The notes beneath the pieces were generated by a model. That model was not told the DNA's origin. It did no database searches and worked only from the letters and a program-made list of their open reading frames with translations. Shown here piece after piece: positions 1 to 11,164 of a stretch of 64,000 nt of DNA; the stretch's first letter is position 1, and the number at the start of each line of letters is the position of its first letter. Position numbers and translations under genes: made by a program. Source of the stretch: Phaseolus vulgaris (taxonomy: Eukaryota > Streptophyta > Magnoliopsida > Fabales > Fabaceae); NCBI RefSeq assembly GCF_000499845.2, contig NC_023756.2, forward strand, positions 37,328,565 through 37,392,564, written 5' to 3'.

Positions 1-1327
1 CTGTTTTATGGAGAAAGAATCTGTTTATTTCTTCTCTATTAAAAGGCTTTTCTAATTTCTGTTAAGGCACCAAGGGAAAGCTCAGTTCGTTATTTCAGTT
101 AAGCTGAGCTGGCCTGTGTGTGATACTTCAAACTGTTTTACTGTGAAAGAACAGGTTCATTCCTTGGTGAGTTGAAAGGTTTTTCACAAGTTAGTTAGGG
201 CTCCAAAGGTACCACTCAGACAGTTATTTCTGTTAAGCTGAGTTGGCAGTTTTCACAAAATAAATCTGTTATGTTCAAAACTGAATCTGTTGTTTTCTTA
301 ACTGCTTTTCAACTGTTTTTTGAAAAGAAGTTAGAAACTGTTTTCTATATAAAGAAAAGTCTCTCTCACATGAAAAGGTGCTGAGGAATTACGCTTTTGA
401 CAGAGATCAAACAATTTCCATGTGAGAAGAAGGATTGAAAAGAGTTTTTGAAAGGTTTCCAAAGAGATTTTCAAGTGTGCTTGTTCTAGGAAACCTTGAA
501 TCTTGGTGAAGGTGCTGGTGCAGTTTCTGCAGCAAATTGAACTACTGGTTTTGAGTTCTTGCATCTTCTTTTCAGGTGTAATCTTTCCTTTATTCTGTTT
601 TGTAAAGGTGTATGTGTTAGTCACTCCTTGATAGGGTTTCTTGGAGTGCAAGGTGTGCTGAAATAGGGTTTTTCAGCATTGTATGTGGTGTTCTTGTAGG
701 GTTCAAGAACTGCTGGTTTTGTAAGTAATTGGCACTGTTTTTAGTGAATTCCACCTTGGGGTAAGGTGAGACTGGATGTAGCTCTGTATGAGTGAACCAG
801 TATAAAAACGTGTGTATCTTGCATTCTCATCCCTGCACTCTTTTCTGTCTTTGCTTAATCCTGTCAAGAACTAAATCTGTTCTTTTTAAATTGAATCTGT
901 TAATTCTGGGTTAAGTGAAAATTGTTCTTCCTGTGTTGTTAAAGGTTTCTGATCATAAACAAGGTTGCTGCATATAATGGCTTAAGTGAATTGTGAACAA
1001 ACTGACCATTCATTAAAACCTGTGAAAGGAACATTTTTCTTGAGATCTTGTGTTGTGTAATTTTGGTTGATCTCTAAGCATAGCTATATCCTCTATCCTC
1101 ACAAAAATAAGCTGATCTGGTTCTGTTCTGATTCTCTGTTGATCACAATTTTACAGTGAACAAAATTCAGATTGTGCCAATACTGCTCTGAAAAATCAAT
1201 CTGTTTCATGTAAAATCAATCTGTTCTTTTTGCCTCTGGAATACTGAAAAATTGTGTGTTCTTGCGAAAATTTTATAAGCTCAATTCACCCCTCCCCTCT
1301 TGAACTTAGACACTAATAGACCCAACA
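1..1327 (+). repeat. Copia (Sirevirus-like) beta LTR, 3' part, cut by window start
   Basis: The segment ends in the same 3' terminus as the 5' LTR of S1 (ends at 22252): both read ...acactaatagacccaaca. A TATA-like tatataaag lies at about 345-353, near where ctataaattgg sits in S1. No primer binding site follows position 1327, so this is a solo LTR or a 3' LTR rather than a 5' LTR. It contains four pairs of the AATCTGTT-type motif, at about 1/20, 263/284, 874/894 and 1198/1218. It appears to be inserted at the TATA region of the K LTR that follows. Confidence 0.85.
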
Positions 1328-1629
1328 TATAAGAGTTTCCAACGAACTTCTGAGGTACGCACGCGTTTAGATTACTTCTTTACAACTGCGAGAACGAGGG
1401 TACACTGAGAGAGAACTTGTCAAGGTTCCTTAGAGTTCTTGAGTTTTACTCTTAAGTAATTGGTGGTTCAGTCGCTGACTTGGGCGTCAGAGCGTGATCG
1501 GCCGCAGCGGCGCCATTTCGTCTTTTGCAGGTTCTTGAGGTGGATCGCGGTGAAGGACGGAGGCTAACACGGCGCAGAAGTCGATCCAAGTTTGACGAGG
1601 CAAAGCTCCAGCGTTTCGGTCAACAGGCA
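1328..1629 (+). repeat. Ty3/gypsy family K LTR, 3' fragment
   Basis: It starts at a TATA-like tataag and runs through the family landmark gacttgggcgtcagagcg...cggccgc to a degraded ggtcaacaggcagga end. The same landmark and end occur in the K solo LTRs at 7945-8793, 15137-16139 and 20371-21509. The upstream half is missing, replaced by the copia LTR ending at 1327. The right edge is approximate. Confidence 0.65.
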
Positions 1630-2375
1630 GGATCAGTTTCAAAGCAAAAACACAGAAAAACAATCGGTTGTTTCTTCTAATCAATCGATTGTTTATACCA
1701 GTTAAAACTTAAACAGCTTAAAAACAGAATTTAAAGGAGTTTAATAGAAAGAGAAATGCACACAAACAGTTTATACTGGTTCACTCTTACAACAAGAGCT
1801 ACATCTAGTTCCCAGAAACCACTGGGTAATCCACTAAGCAATCAAATGAGATTACAAAACACCACACACCAAAGTAATGACCTTGAACCCCTCAAGAAAC
1901 ACACTACCTTTGGCAAACCACACCAAGAGTATTGATCTTGAACACTTCAAGAACACATAACACTCCTTGGAAATACAACAACAGAAATACAAAAGATTGA
2001 GAAAGGATTACACCTGATCAAAGACAATATGAAAAGAATACAATTGCAATCCTATTCCACTCTCTATTGAAAATCCAAAGCTTGATGTGAATCTTGAAAA
2101 CTTGAGATCAAATATGTCAAAACTGAATTTCTCAAAACCGTTTTTTACTTTTGAAAACATAAACAAACTATTTATATTTTCCAAAGATTGGTCAAAACAT
2201 TTAATGAAGGAGCGTATTCAGTTAGAAAACATTTAAAACAGATTCACCAATCAAAACTGAATTCTATTAGGATTTTCAAAGAAATAATCAGTTGAAACCA
2301 CGAAACAACCGATTGATTTGGTTTGACAGTTAAGTCAACCAAGTCAAACAACTTTCAACCTTGTGATTTGGTTTG
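1630..2375 (-). repeat. Copia alpha LTR fragment, reverse orientation
   Basis: It carries the alpha motif pair (caatcggttgttt at 1661, caatcgattgttta at 1682), then the conserved block tactggttcactct...agagctacatc and the stretch with repeated cttgaacccctcaagaa. The same order is seen in the complete reverse LTR at 39671-40811. The first 100 bp or so and the terminal ggttcaaca end are missing, so it is truncated on both sides. The right boundary is approximate. Confidence 0.7.
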
Positions 2376-3063
2376 ACACATCAAGATATCCTTGTGATCG
2401 ACGCATCACGAGACACTGGACCACGCCGCTCGTGGGACCCAGCTTATGTGGCCCCATCATTACTAGTGGTCAACGACACCCGAGGACTGGTCGGTACACA
2501 AGCCCCCCAATCTCGAGCTGTAACTTATTTAGCGAAGAGACTAAGTCCTCACCCCTGGCGACCTACGTGGCTTTGTGTGACAGGACGTGAATAGTGCGTC
2601 GAAGCGACGCCTCTCTGTGCCCGTTTTAATCTGTGCACACGTGTCTTGATCAACGGCTAGGGCTTAATGTCGTTTACGCTTCCTAGTTTACATTAAGTAT
2701 TCGAAAACGCGCGCTCCCAAACACTGTTCCCTCATTCTCAGAAACACCTTTGATTGCTTCGTCTTCTTCCTTGAGCGCTCTCGCATTTCCCTTTACAAAG
2801 TCTAGGACTTTCACCCTATTTTGATCAAAAGGTACAAACTTTACCTGTTGATCGTCCTCATTTATCGACTTCGATGCTTGATAACTGTCTGGGACTGTTT
2901 AAATACTTGCATTTTAAGCTTTCTCTATTTTTTCTTCGTTCCTCTATTTTTCTGGGTTTTCTTCGAGTGTGGGGTTTTTCTGGGTTTTTGCTGAGTTACG
3001 CCATAGCCCCTTTTTGAACCTTCGTTTCCTTCTTTTTTTCTTGTTTTTCTAGCTTTCTTATAC
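2376..3063 (+). other. Upstream region of the antisense ORF of element T
   Basis: It is moderately GC-rich, unlike the A/T-rich LTRs to the left, and resembles the ORF that follows in composition. The last 350 bp become pyrimidine-rich (many ttcttt/ttttct runs), as in plant 5' untranslated leaders. No clear TATA box was found. Short ORFs of 73-75 codons at 2363-2594 have no recognisable domain and I do not count them as genes. Confidence 0.4.
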
Positions 3064-3841
3064 ATGGCTCGAACGAAAATGACATTAAACCTCCACCCCA
3101 AGTGTTACAAAGCCTTGTACCCCTGGGCCTCTGCGGAGCTTCTCGTCGAGACCTCTACCCTCACCTCTAGCGAGGATGTGAGGAAAAACAGGGACGACGA
3201 GCCTGATTGTGTGGGGCGTGTCTTTGGGCGTGAGAGCGATGCTTACGTTTCCGTCCGGCCCTGCGCTAAGGGCGAACCCATGTGCTCTGACGAATGGACC
3301 AACGACGGAGAGCCCTACTTTTTCCTATACCAAACCGTCTTCAAACGGATTAAGCTGCGTCTTCCTTTGACCGGCTTCGAGAGGGCATTGTTGAAAGAAA
3401 TCAATGTGGCCCCCGCCCAGCTGCATCCCAATAGCTGGGCCTTCATGAGGGCCTTCTCAATTCTGTGCAACCACTTTGGACATCCTCCCTCAATGGATGT
3501 CTGCCTCCACTTCTTCGAGGCTAAGAGCCCTGGGAAGAATCTTTGGGTGAGTTTCAATGGCGTGGCAGGGAGAGTTCTCCTCACGTTGTTCCAACAATCA
3601 TATAAGGGCTTCAAAGGGAAGTTCTTTAGAGTGTGTTGCACTGACCACAACCGCACCCTTATGCATGGCTTCCCACTCTATTGGGTGATGAAACTAGAGT
3701 TCAAGAAACCGAGGACTCTTGAGGAACTAACTCCTCATGATCGCGAGTTCTGCCAGGTCCTTGCTAGCTTGGGAGCAGTGTTCAACACTGTTCAACTGAT
3801 CAAGCACGAGTATGATGCGGAGGCCCTCAAGGGCTACATCG

Positions 3842-3975
3842 GTATCACCCTGTCTTTCTTTGTTATGCATGTTACCATACTATTATGCTTGTACATTCTG
3901 CCTCTTCATACTAGTATGTTTACCCTTGTGTTTTGGATTGCTTTCTAACCACTTGTATTCTGAATTTTGGTACAG
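3842..3975 (+). other. Probable spliceosomal intron in the antisense ORF
   Basis: It begins ggtatcacc (GT at 3842) and ends ttggtacag (AG at 3975), with a T-rich tract before the acceptor. Without splicing the first reading frame runs on into a hydrophobic tail and stops. Removing it joins the two coding frames in phase. The length of 134 bp is normal for a plant intron. Confidence 0.65.
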
Positions 3976-4516
3976 GTATGGTGCTGAATGAGGAGAAACA
4001 GGCCAAGGTAGCTGGCGCCCTTGCTCACCGCCAAGGGGCATCCGGGGCTGCGGGCACCTCTGCTGCTGCGCCTTCCCCCACTCCTTCCACTCCTATTGTC
4101 GCGGTCCCTCTTGCCGTCGTCCGAGCATCACTCGCTCCGCCTCCCCTTGTGGAAGACAAAGGGGTAGTGGAGATTGCACCTGACGAGGACTCCGCAGAGG
4201 GGTCCGTCTTCAAGAGGCGTAGGCGACGATCTCCCACTCCTCCACTGCTGGCCACCCTGCATTGCTTCGAGGCTAATCGCCAAGCGCTTCCTCGCCCCCT
4301 GCCTCCTCGCGCTTGAAGGTGGCGGTGAGAGCCCCCTTGCAGCCCCACCCGCCCCCGAACTGTCCGTTGTCCTCCAACATGCCCTCAAAGGCTTCTAAAC
4401 AGGGGTGATGAGGGACTCAGATGAGGCCACGACAAGGGAAAGGCTGGGCCTCAACTTTGGCGCTCTTCTTACCCAATCTGATGCCCAGATAAGTAGGACT
4501 GAGGTGAGGGTTAAGG

Positions 4517-5655
4517 TGTTAGAATGTATGGCTTTAAACTAGAGGGGGGTGAATTGTTTAAAGAGGGTTTTCGCAAACTTTTAAGCCAAAAATGAAATTT
4601 CTTCAAGAAACAAATGATAAGGAATCCAGTTTGCCAAAACAATAAGCAAAAACAACAACACCAGAAAAACAATCGGTTGTTTCGCAGAAACAATCGGTTG
4701 TTTATACCAGTAAACAAATATCAAAACTGAATTTAAAGAGATTAAGGATAGAGAGAATGCACACAGATTTTTATACTGGTTCACTCTAAACCCAAAGCTA
4801 CATCCAGTCTTCTCAGAAACCACTGAGGAATTCCACTAAGAAATCAAACCTAGATCACTTACAACACAACCAAGAAAGTGACCTTGATCCCCTCAAGACA
4901 CACACTTCTCTTGGCCAACACACCAACACTAAGAATGCCGATCTTGATCCCCTCAAGAACACACAACACTTCTCAGCAACCACACAAAGATTCTTGTTCA
5001 ACAGAATACAAGGATTACACTTGTTACAGAAGTAAATCTGAAATCAATACAAGCAGAAATCCTATCTCACACACTTTGATCAATCTTAATCTCTAAGCAA
5101 TCTCAACTATTTTCAAAATCTCAAAATCTGTATATTCTTAAAACTCAAATCTGTTTTTCTGAATATATTCAAAGATTTTGTTTGTTATCAAATCTTAACA
5201 AACTTATTCATTGCATTTAAAGATTGGTCAAAGCATTAAAGACTGAAGCGTGTAATCAATTAAAACATTTAATGCTCAGTCAAAGCACAAAACAGTTTTT
5301 CTGTTATGGTACCAAAACAAACAATCGGTTGTTTCCTCGAATCAATCGGTTGTTTTGGTTTTAACAGCTCAACCATTTGAAAAACAGTTTTCAATCTTTT
5401 CTAAAAACACCTAAGTATAAAACAATCGGTTGTTTCGACAAAACAATCGGTTGTTTTTCACTTAGTTTGAAAAACACTTTTCTTTTAAAAAGATTGAGAA
5501 TGCCTATGCTTTGGATTCAATCAAAGAGTGGATTACATACACAATCTACCCCAGATCCTAACTAAGACAGCTCAGCAACAGCAAGCACAGCCAAGCCTTC
5601 AACATCCTTCAAAGGGTTTGGATTCTTCAAAGCTTGAACACCACTTGGTTCAACA
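4517..5655 (-). mobile_element. Copia alpha solo LTR, 1139 bp, inside the antisense ORF
   Basis: It has terminal TGTTAG...TTCAACA and the full alpha layout in reverse orientation, including motif pairs at about 4669/4690, 5320/5343 and 5420/5442. The flanking 5-bp sequences are TAAGG (4512-4516) and CAAGG (5656-5660), a target-site duplication with one mismatch. There is no internal element sequence, so it arose by LTR-LTR recombination. The coding frame on either side is compatible with a clean insertion at the duplicated site. Confidence 0.85.
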
Positions 5656-6156
5656 CAAGGAACATGTGGCAGTGGTAGAGGCCAAAGCTAAAGAGGAAAT
5701 GACCCTGTTGGCTCGTGCGTTCACCACCCGTGAGACTGCGCTAAAGCAAGAGTTGGCCAACCTCCACCAAGCTGAAAAGGACCTCTCCAAACGGCTTCAT
5801 GACAAGAGTCAAGAGGCTGTCGAGCTGGAGGCCAAAATCGTGCCCCTGCGAACCCGCGCCATCGAGTTGGAAGAGGCGGCTGAAGCAACTAAGGCCAAGA
5901 TGGCGAGGCATGAAGAAAGATCCACTAATCAAGAAGTGCAGCTGGGTCTGCGGAGGCCGAACTCCTTCAACAGGCTGGAAAATTCAAGAGAGTTGAGGCT
6001 GAGCTGACCAAGGACGCTGTTGATGCTTACGTCGCGGGGTTCAAGGATGCCCTTCCTCAGGTTGCCTGCACACACCCCGAGATGGACGCCTTGCCCTTTG
6101 CAACATCGAACTGCGTTGTAGATGAGCAGATCGTGCCAAGGGCTCCTCCCTCTTAG

Positions 6157-6500
6157 CTTGTACTTGGTTACCAAATGAACAGTTTCTTCTTATTATTCGC
6201 TTGTAACTTACTTGTTCGGATGCCTTAGACCCTTAGCTGCTTTAATCTCCTTGATCTTGATTTGTCTGAAATTGCTTTTCTATTTTGCTCAATTATTAAT
6301 TGTTGTACCTCGCGCCACGATGCTTCTAACAGCACTTTCGACAATGCTAGAGCCTTAGGTAGCGCGCTTCCCCGCCCCATCCTACCGTATACTCCATTAA
6401 GTAGGGGGGTTCAACTACTAACCTGAACTGACCCTGCCCTTGCTGTATAAAGCTAAGGAGGGGGTTTAACTGTGAACTGGGCTGTTCAGCCTTGACGTTG
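6157..6500. other. Spacer after antisense ORF, no gene seen
   Basis: This is non-coding sequence between the stop of the antisense ORF and the tandem repeat. It contains a few G runs (taggggggtt, ggagggggtttaac) that foreshadow the repeat unit. No open frame or RNA structure was recognised. Confidence 0.4.
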
Positions 6501-7030
6501 TCACTTGAGGGAGGGAGGTGTTCTCTGCGAACCTACCTTCCCACTATCGAGACTTCTAACCCAAGGGATAGCTTACAATTGACCTCATTCTCGCCCAAGG
6601 GCGAGGAGGATTTATCTGGTGTAATGTTTTGTTTGTTCTTTGTGTTCTCACTCGAGGGGGGGGGGGTGTTCTCTACGAGCCTACCTTCCCACACCCGAGA
6701 CTTTTAACCCAAGCGAACGGTCCGCAATTGACCTCATTCTCGCTCAAAGGCGAGAAGGATTTATCTGGTGAACTATTTTGTTCAACCTTGGCGTTCTCAC
6801 TCGAGGGGGGAGGTGTTCTCTACGAACCTACCTTTCCATTCTAGAGACCTCTAACGCAAGGGGAACAAGTTTTTAACTGACCTCATCTTCGCTCAAGGGT
6901 GAGGAGGATTTAACTGGTGAACTACTTTGTTCAACCTTGGCGTTCTCACTCGAGGGGGTAGGTGTTTTCTACGAACCTACCTTTCCCCTCTCGAGACCTC
7001 TAACGCAAGGGAAACAAGTTCGTAACTACA
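6501..7030. repeat. Tandem repeat, about 148-bp unit, 3.6 copies
   Basis: Units begin tcactcgaggggg at 6501 (tcacttgagg), 6648, 6797 and 6946, giving periods of 147, 149 and 149. Each has ggtgttctctacgaacctacc, then gagacctctaac, then a stretch near gacctcattctcgc with gaggaggattta. The array sits between the 3' end of pol and the antisense ORF of element T. Ogre/Tat elements are known to carry hypervariable tandem repeats in their 3' untranslated regions, which can seed satellite DNA. Confidence 0.85.
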
Positions 7031-7140
7031 TTGTACAAAATTCGAGAAAATATTTCTATCGAAATTTATTGGATGACCTCATTAAAAAACCATTATAAGG
7101 GAAAAAGAGCGTCCCCTAAGACAATGTACAATGTTATTGT

Positions 7141-9120
7141 TTAACTGAAATAAAACTTGAGGTTGGCCGCATTCCATGTGCGAGGAATCGCGCCTCCCTT
7201 CAATGTCTCAAGCCTGTATGCTCCATTCCCAAGGGCCTCTGTCACTCTGAAAGGACCAGTCCACTTGGGGGAGAGCTTGTTCTCTAGCTGATATGGGTGG
7301 GCCTTCCGCATTACCAGGTCGACGACCTGGAAGTGGCGAGGCTTCAACTTCGAGTTGTGCTTATACTCCACCCTTCTCTTCAATGCTTCAGCTTTGATTC
7401 TTGTTTCCTCCCTGACTTCATCCAGTAGGTCCAGGTTCACCTTTCTTTCTTCGTTGGACTCTTCAGCCACGAAGTTTAGGAAACGCGGCGAGCTCTCCTA
7501 GATCTCCACTGGAATCATCACGTTCGACCCATACACCAAGCTGAAGGGTGTCTCTCTGGTGGTGGACTGGGGAGTGGTGTGGTAAGCCCACACAATTCTA
7601 GAGACCTCCTCTGCCCAGGTTCCTTTGGCTTTCTCGAGCCTCCTCTTCAGGCCTCTGAGCTGGACTCTATTGGCAAACTTGACCTGCCCATTCGTCTGGG
7701 GTGCTCGAATGATGCGAACACCGACTTTACTCCAACCTCTGAGCATAGCTTACCTAACTGATGGCTTGCAAACTGTGTGCCATTGTCAAACACCAAGCGC
7801 TTCGGCACCCCGAAGCGGCACACTATGTTCTTCCACACGAAGTGTGTGATCTTGTGAGTCGTGATCTGCGCCACTGGCTCAGCCTTTATCCACTTCGTGA
7901 TGTACTCTAGGGCGACCGCGAGGTACTTCATCTGCCTTACCGCCTGTCCCGACCAGTCCTCGGTCATTGACTCCGAGGCTGACCTCAGACATCGCGCTCC
8001 GGTACTTGGCAATAGAAGGGGGCCATGCGAAGTGGGACCCAGACGCATACCCGGAAGTCGGTCAGTCTATTAGATTGTTACCCTAGGCCTGATGTCAGAG
8101 ACCGATATCGCACCTTACCAGTAGAGGGATAAGATCGGACATCGGTCGTCAGGATGAAGTGAAAGCCCGTAAGGTGGGCCCTAGAATCTCGTTAAGATAA
8201 CTGTCAAAGATAAAAGATAAATGGGAAGCCTAAGGCACGAGAGACCCATGCATGTGGGGTGCATGACACATGAAGGCGCAACGTCATGGACAACCTTAAG
8301 GGGCGCAAGGGTTCGGTAGAATTAGGGTTTCCAACGAAGCTGCATGCATGGAACGTGGATACTTAGTGCACCCACGAAACAAATGGCACTGGATATTAGG
8401 TGCACCAAGTTGGGACCTAGGCGGCCACTCTGATTATTCGTTGCACTCCAGTTAAAGGAAGTTCATGTGCCAGATACGCTAAGATTTCACAATAGCGGCA
8501 CAGGGATACTTCCCAAGGAACCCTAGACAATGGTAACAGAACAAAGGTAAACCCTAGTTTCAACCTATATAAAGGGTGTTAAGAGCCCTAGTAAGGTACG
8601 CAACTTTTGAGTCTAAAGCTATTTTATACACTTGGTGTTCTTTGCCCTAGTACTGACTTGAGCGTCGGAGTGCAAACGGCTGCTAGTGCGCCCCTTTGTC
8701 TTTGCAGGTGTGAAGTTTCTTAACGGAGAAGGCACAGTTTTCAGGCAAGGATAGGAAGGCCAAAGAAGCCGTTGAAGTCAACCGGCGAAAACACCGCCAA
8801 AGGGAAGGGTCCTAGGATATCGATCCCCCATGTATGGAATGACCAAGGGCTGTAGATCGACCTGAGCTCCGCTGGCGGTGCCTTATGCCAGTCAGCATGT
8901 TGCCGACACTGTTTGCATTGTTGTGCGTACCTCGTGCAATCTTCCCTTACAGTTGGCCAATAGTATCCCGCACGAATGGCCTTTGATGCTAGAGATCGTC
9001 CACCGATGTGACTCCCACATATCCCTTTGTAGAGCTCCGCCATTATACGTGCGCATTGGTCTTCTCTTACACATACCAAGATTGGGTGGGTGAACTCGTG
9101 TCTAAACAACTCTCCATCAA
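7141..9120 (-). pseudogene. Ty3/gypsy (Tat-like) pol remnant: integrase zinc-binding, core and C-terminal parts
   Basis: Reading leftwards from about 9120: the integrase zinc-binding domain, with GGRSLASKAIRAGYYWPT and a CKQCRQHADWH knuckle, ending at GPFPLAV. The K solo LTR follows (7945-8793). Then the catalytic core continues with RQMKYLAVALEYITKWIKAEP and FGVPKRLVFDNGTQF (catalytic Asp of the DDE triad present), then after a frameshift PQTNGQV (the expected Glu region reads KFANR) and the WAYHTTPQSTTRETPF block. Another stop at about 7498 separates the C-terminal region, which ends NAANLKFYFS at 7141. At least two frame breaks plus the LTR insertion make it non-functional. The reverse transcriptase part lies at 11851-12069, separated by the G1 insertion. 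Confidence 0.85.
7945..8793 (+). mobile_element. Ty3/gypsy family K solo LTR, 849 bp
   Basis: It starts TGTCCCGACC and ends GGCGAAAACA. A perfect 5-bp target-site duplication CCGCC flanks it at 7940-7944 and 8794-8798. It has a TATA-like cctatataaaggg at about 8565-8577 and the family landmark gacttgagcgtcggagtgc with ggctgct. It splits the integrase core of element T exactly between the zinc-binding and catalytic blocks. No internal region is present. Confidence 0.9.
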
Positions 9121-9328
9121 TTCTTTTTGATTTGTTGGATTCATCTCTTTCTTTAACCATTTTCCACTCATCTTGTATCAAAGCAAATTGAGCATCCCCT
9201 TCTTTGAGTTGGGTCTCATATTGCAATTGTCTATATGAAAGTGTTTGAACATCTTGGGCAACTTTTTCCAAAAGGGTTTTAAGAAGTGTTAATTCACTTT
9301 CACTAGAATTGCGAGATGGAAAAGACAT
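9120..9328 (-). pseudogene. G1: Ty3/gypsy gag N-terminal fragment
   Basis: A start codon at 9328 opens a frame beginning MSFPSRNSSESELT, Glu/Gln-rich and probably helical. It reads without a stop into the integrase remnant of element T near 9120, so the continuous 195-codon ORF is a chimera of two unrelated elements. Assignment as gag rests on its position: it is preceded on the minus strand by a long A-rich leader, a primer binding site and an LTR, as in G2. The product would not be functional. Confidence 0.5.
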
Positions 9329-11164
9329 GGTTAAAGACTTGTGTCTTAAGTATTTTACCTAAAAAAAGATAAAGATAGTAGTGAAGGTAGCTTTCCACGA
9401 AAGAGAGGTGAGTCACTAGGACTTCTTAAGTACCAAGTCTTTCCTTGCCAAAAACTATCCCTCAAAACTTGTCTCACACCTTTTTTTAAGTAAACTACGT
9501 GAGTCACAAGTAGAATGAAAACACAACTTTATGCAAAGAAAAAAATGCAAAGCAATTAAAAATACAAGGCAAATATTTAAAGCAAAAACATTTACTAAGC
9601 ATAAATTAAAGATTGCTTAGAAAGCTTTAAACTAGACGATTCATAAGGTGAGGCTTCTAGACACTTGGAGCCATGGAAGACACACTCACCGTCTACACGT
9701 AATTAATCCACTAATTAATCAAGGTTGAATGTAATTACAACTCAAAGAAATACAAAGAAATTGAATTACACAAAATAAAATTCAGATTTCCTAAACTATG
9801 CACTCCTTGGCTTGTGGTTGGTCTTCCTTGATGTGTTCTACAAAGTGTATGTATTTGTATTTGTATTTGTTGTAGCTTCTTGCCTTAAACTCTTATGGTT
9901 AGCCAATTAAAATCTTCAAAACAGTACCTACTAAGTAGGGATGGACTCACCACAAGGTTAATTTCCACTTAACAAGCACCAATTTGAATTTTGTTCACCA
10001 ACAATTTAGAAGTCAAGAAATGAAAGCAAAGAACAATTCAAATTTAAAAATAGGACAACAGCAAATGGATTTTATTTATAGGACACAACTAGAAGGAGTA
10101 TTGAATAATATTGGACAAGCAATAAAAATAGGCACTCAACAAAAGGTGGTACACAAATTGAACCTATAGAATGACACTAGAATTGATTAGAAAAACCAAA
10201 ACAGTACTACTGGAAATTTTAGGTCCAAAAAGCGTGACTTATAAAATTTATGCTGAGCTGGCTATTTGAAATTTGATTCTGAAATTTTAACCACAAACAA
10301 TTAAAGGTCTTACAAAACTTTTGGCGCTGGAATCACACCAAAATTATGTACCAAATAATTGTGATAAAATTTTCAAAATTCTTGTCCAATTACCGTTTCT
10401 TTTGGTGCCAGGATGCACACTTGTTTTGTTTGATTTATCATTTTTTCTCTGTTTTTTCTTTTGATCTGATTCTTTTTTTCATCCTTTTCTAATACATCAA
10501 TCTGTATAGATCCAGATTTTCATAATTTTTCTTCAACTTCTTTTAATTTCATCACAAAAACAGGCAACACAAAATTTGAAAAAACAGAGTATTCCTAATT
10601 CTGGAATTAAAAACAGATTGAAGAAACTTCAAAAACACAATGGAGTGGATGTATATGAATTTGTATGGATCAAACACACAAATATGAACTCAAATCTAAA
10701 AAGAAAAATGCACCAAAGGATCAAACACAGAATTATAAATCTGGGTTCAAATCAAATCAAGAAACTAAAATGATAAAAAAAACAGCACTACATGGAATTG
10801 AAGACAATTTAGGAGAAACATGACTAGACAAAACACAATTGGATTGAAAAATCAAAATGAATCAAATGAACACAATATGAACCAATTAAAATTGCAATAA
10901 AGACTCAAATAAACCAAAAACAGAACAACAACACAAACTATATGGAATCCTACACAAAATTGCACAAGGATTGCTCAAGAACAATTGAACAAGATGCACC
11001 GATTGGAATTTCCAAACAACACACCAACTCAAAACGAAAATTCAAAAAAAGGAAGACAATATGGAGGTGATGAACAACAAGGAATCCAGAATCAAACACA
11101 AAAATTAAAATGAAAAGAAGAAGGCACACTTAGCTCTTGAAGAACCATAGCTCATGATACCAAA
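9329..11164 (-). other. G1 leader between LTR and gag, A-rich, with primer binding site
   Basis: About 1.8 kb of A-rich non-coding sequence. The part next to gag (around 9400-9480, with gaggtgagtcac...cttaagtacc...tctttcct) matches the equivalent part of G2 at 13440-13490. At the far end the minus strand reads tggtatcatgagct (11149-11162), a primer binding site of the initiator-methionine tRNA type, next to the LTR. Open frames of about 60 codons here (9984-10169, 10576-10773) have no recognisable domain. Confidence 0.6.

Larger units (their letters stand above)
3064..6156 (+). pseudogene. Antisense ORF of a Tat/Ogre-like Ty3/gypsy element (putative gypsy-type transposon protein), broken
   Basis: Exon 1 (3064-3841) encodes a protein with the stretch LHPNSWAFMRAF. 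I recognise this from plant proteins labelled 'putative gypsy type transposon' (Transposase_28-like, recalled not searched). A GT-AG intron at 3842-3975 restores phase into exon 2. Exon 2 encodes an Ala/Pro-rich linker, a basic RRRRRR patch, then after a frameshift near 4290 the family segment LQHALKGF followed by an in-frame TAA at 4396-4398. A solo LTR (4517-5655) interrupts the gene. Beyond it a long Glu/Lys/Ala-rich coiled coil runs in phase with the part before, and another frameshift near 5945 precedes a C-terminus ending at the TAG at 6154-6156. The gene converges on minus-strand pol remnants at 7141, which is the arrangement known for extra antisense ORFs in Tat-lineage elements. The function of the protein is not known. 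As it stands it is not expressible as one chain. Confidence 0.75.

Noticed and set aside
4581..4823. ORFs with the peptide KQPIVSAKQPIV or similar in LTRs (also near 12019-12246, 37540-37722)
   Set aside because: They are translations of the paired DNA motif in non-coding LTR or spacer sequence. The frames have no start context or homologous continuation, so the repeated unit is the DNA motif, not a protein.
3064..6156. Treating the spliced ORF as a host gene
   Set aside because: It lies convergent to gypsy pol next to a 3' tandem array and matches a transposon-associated protein type, with frameshifts and an LTR insertion.
8741..9328. A 195-codon minus-strand ORF read as one gene
   Set aside because: It joins a Ty3/gypsy gag start (G1), the integrase zinc domain of another element (T) and the end of a solo LTR. 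It is a chimera by insertion.
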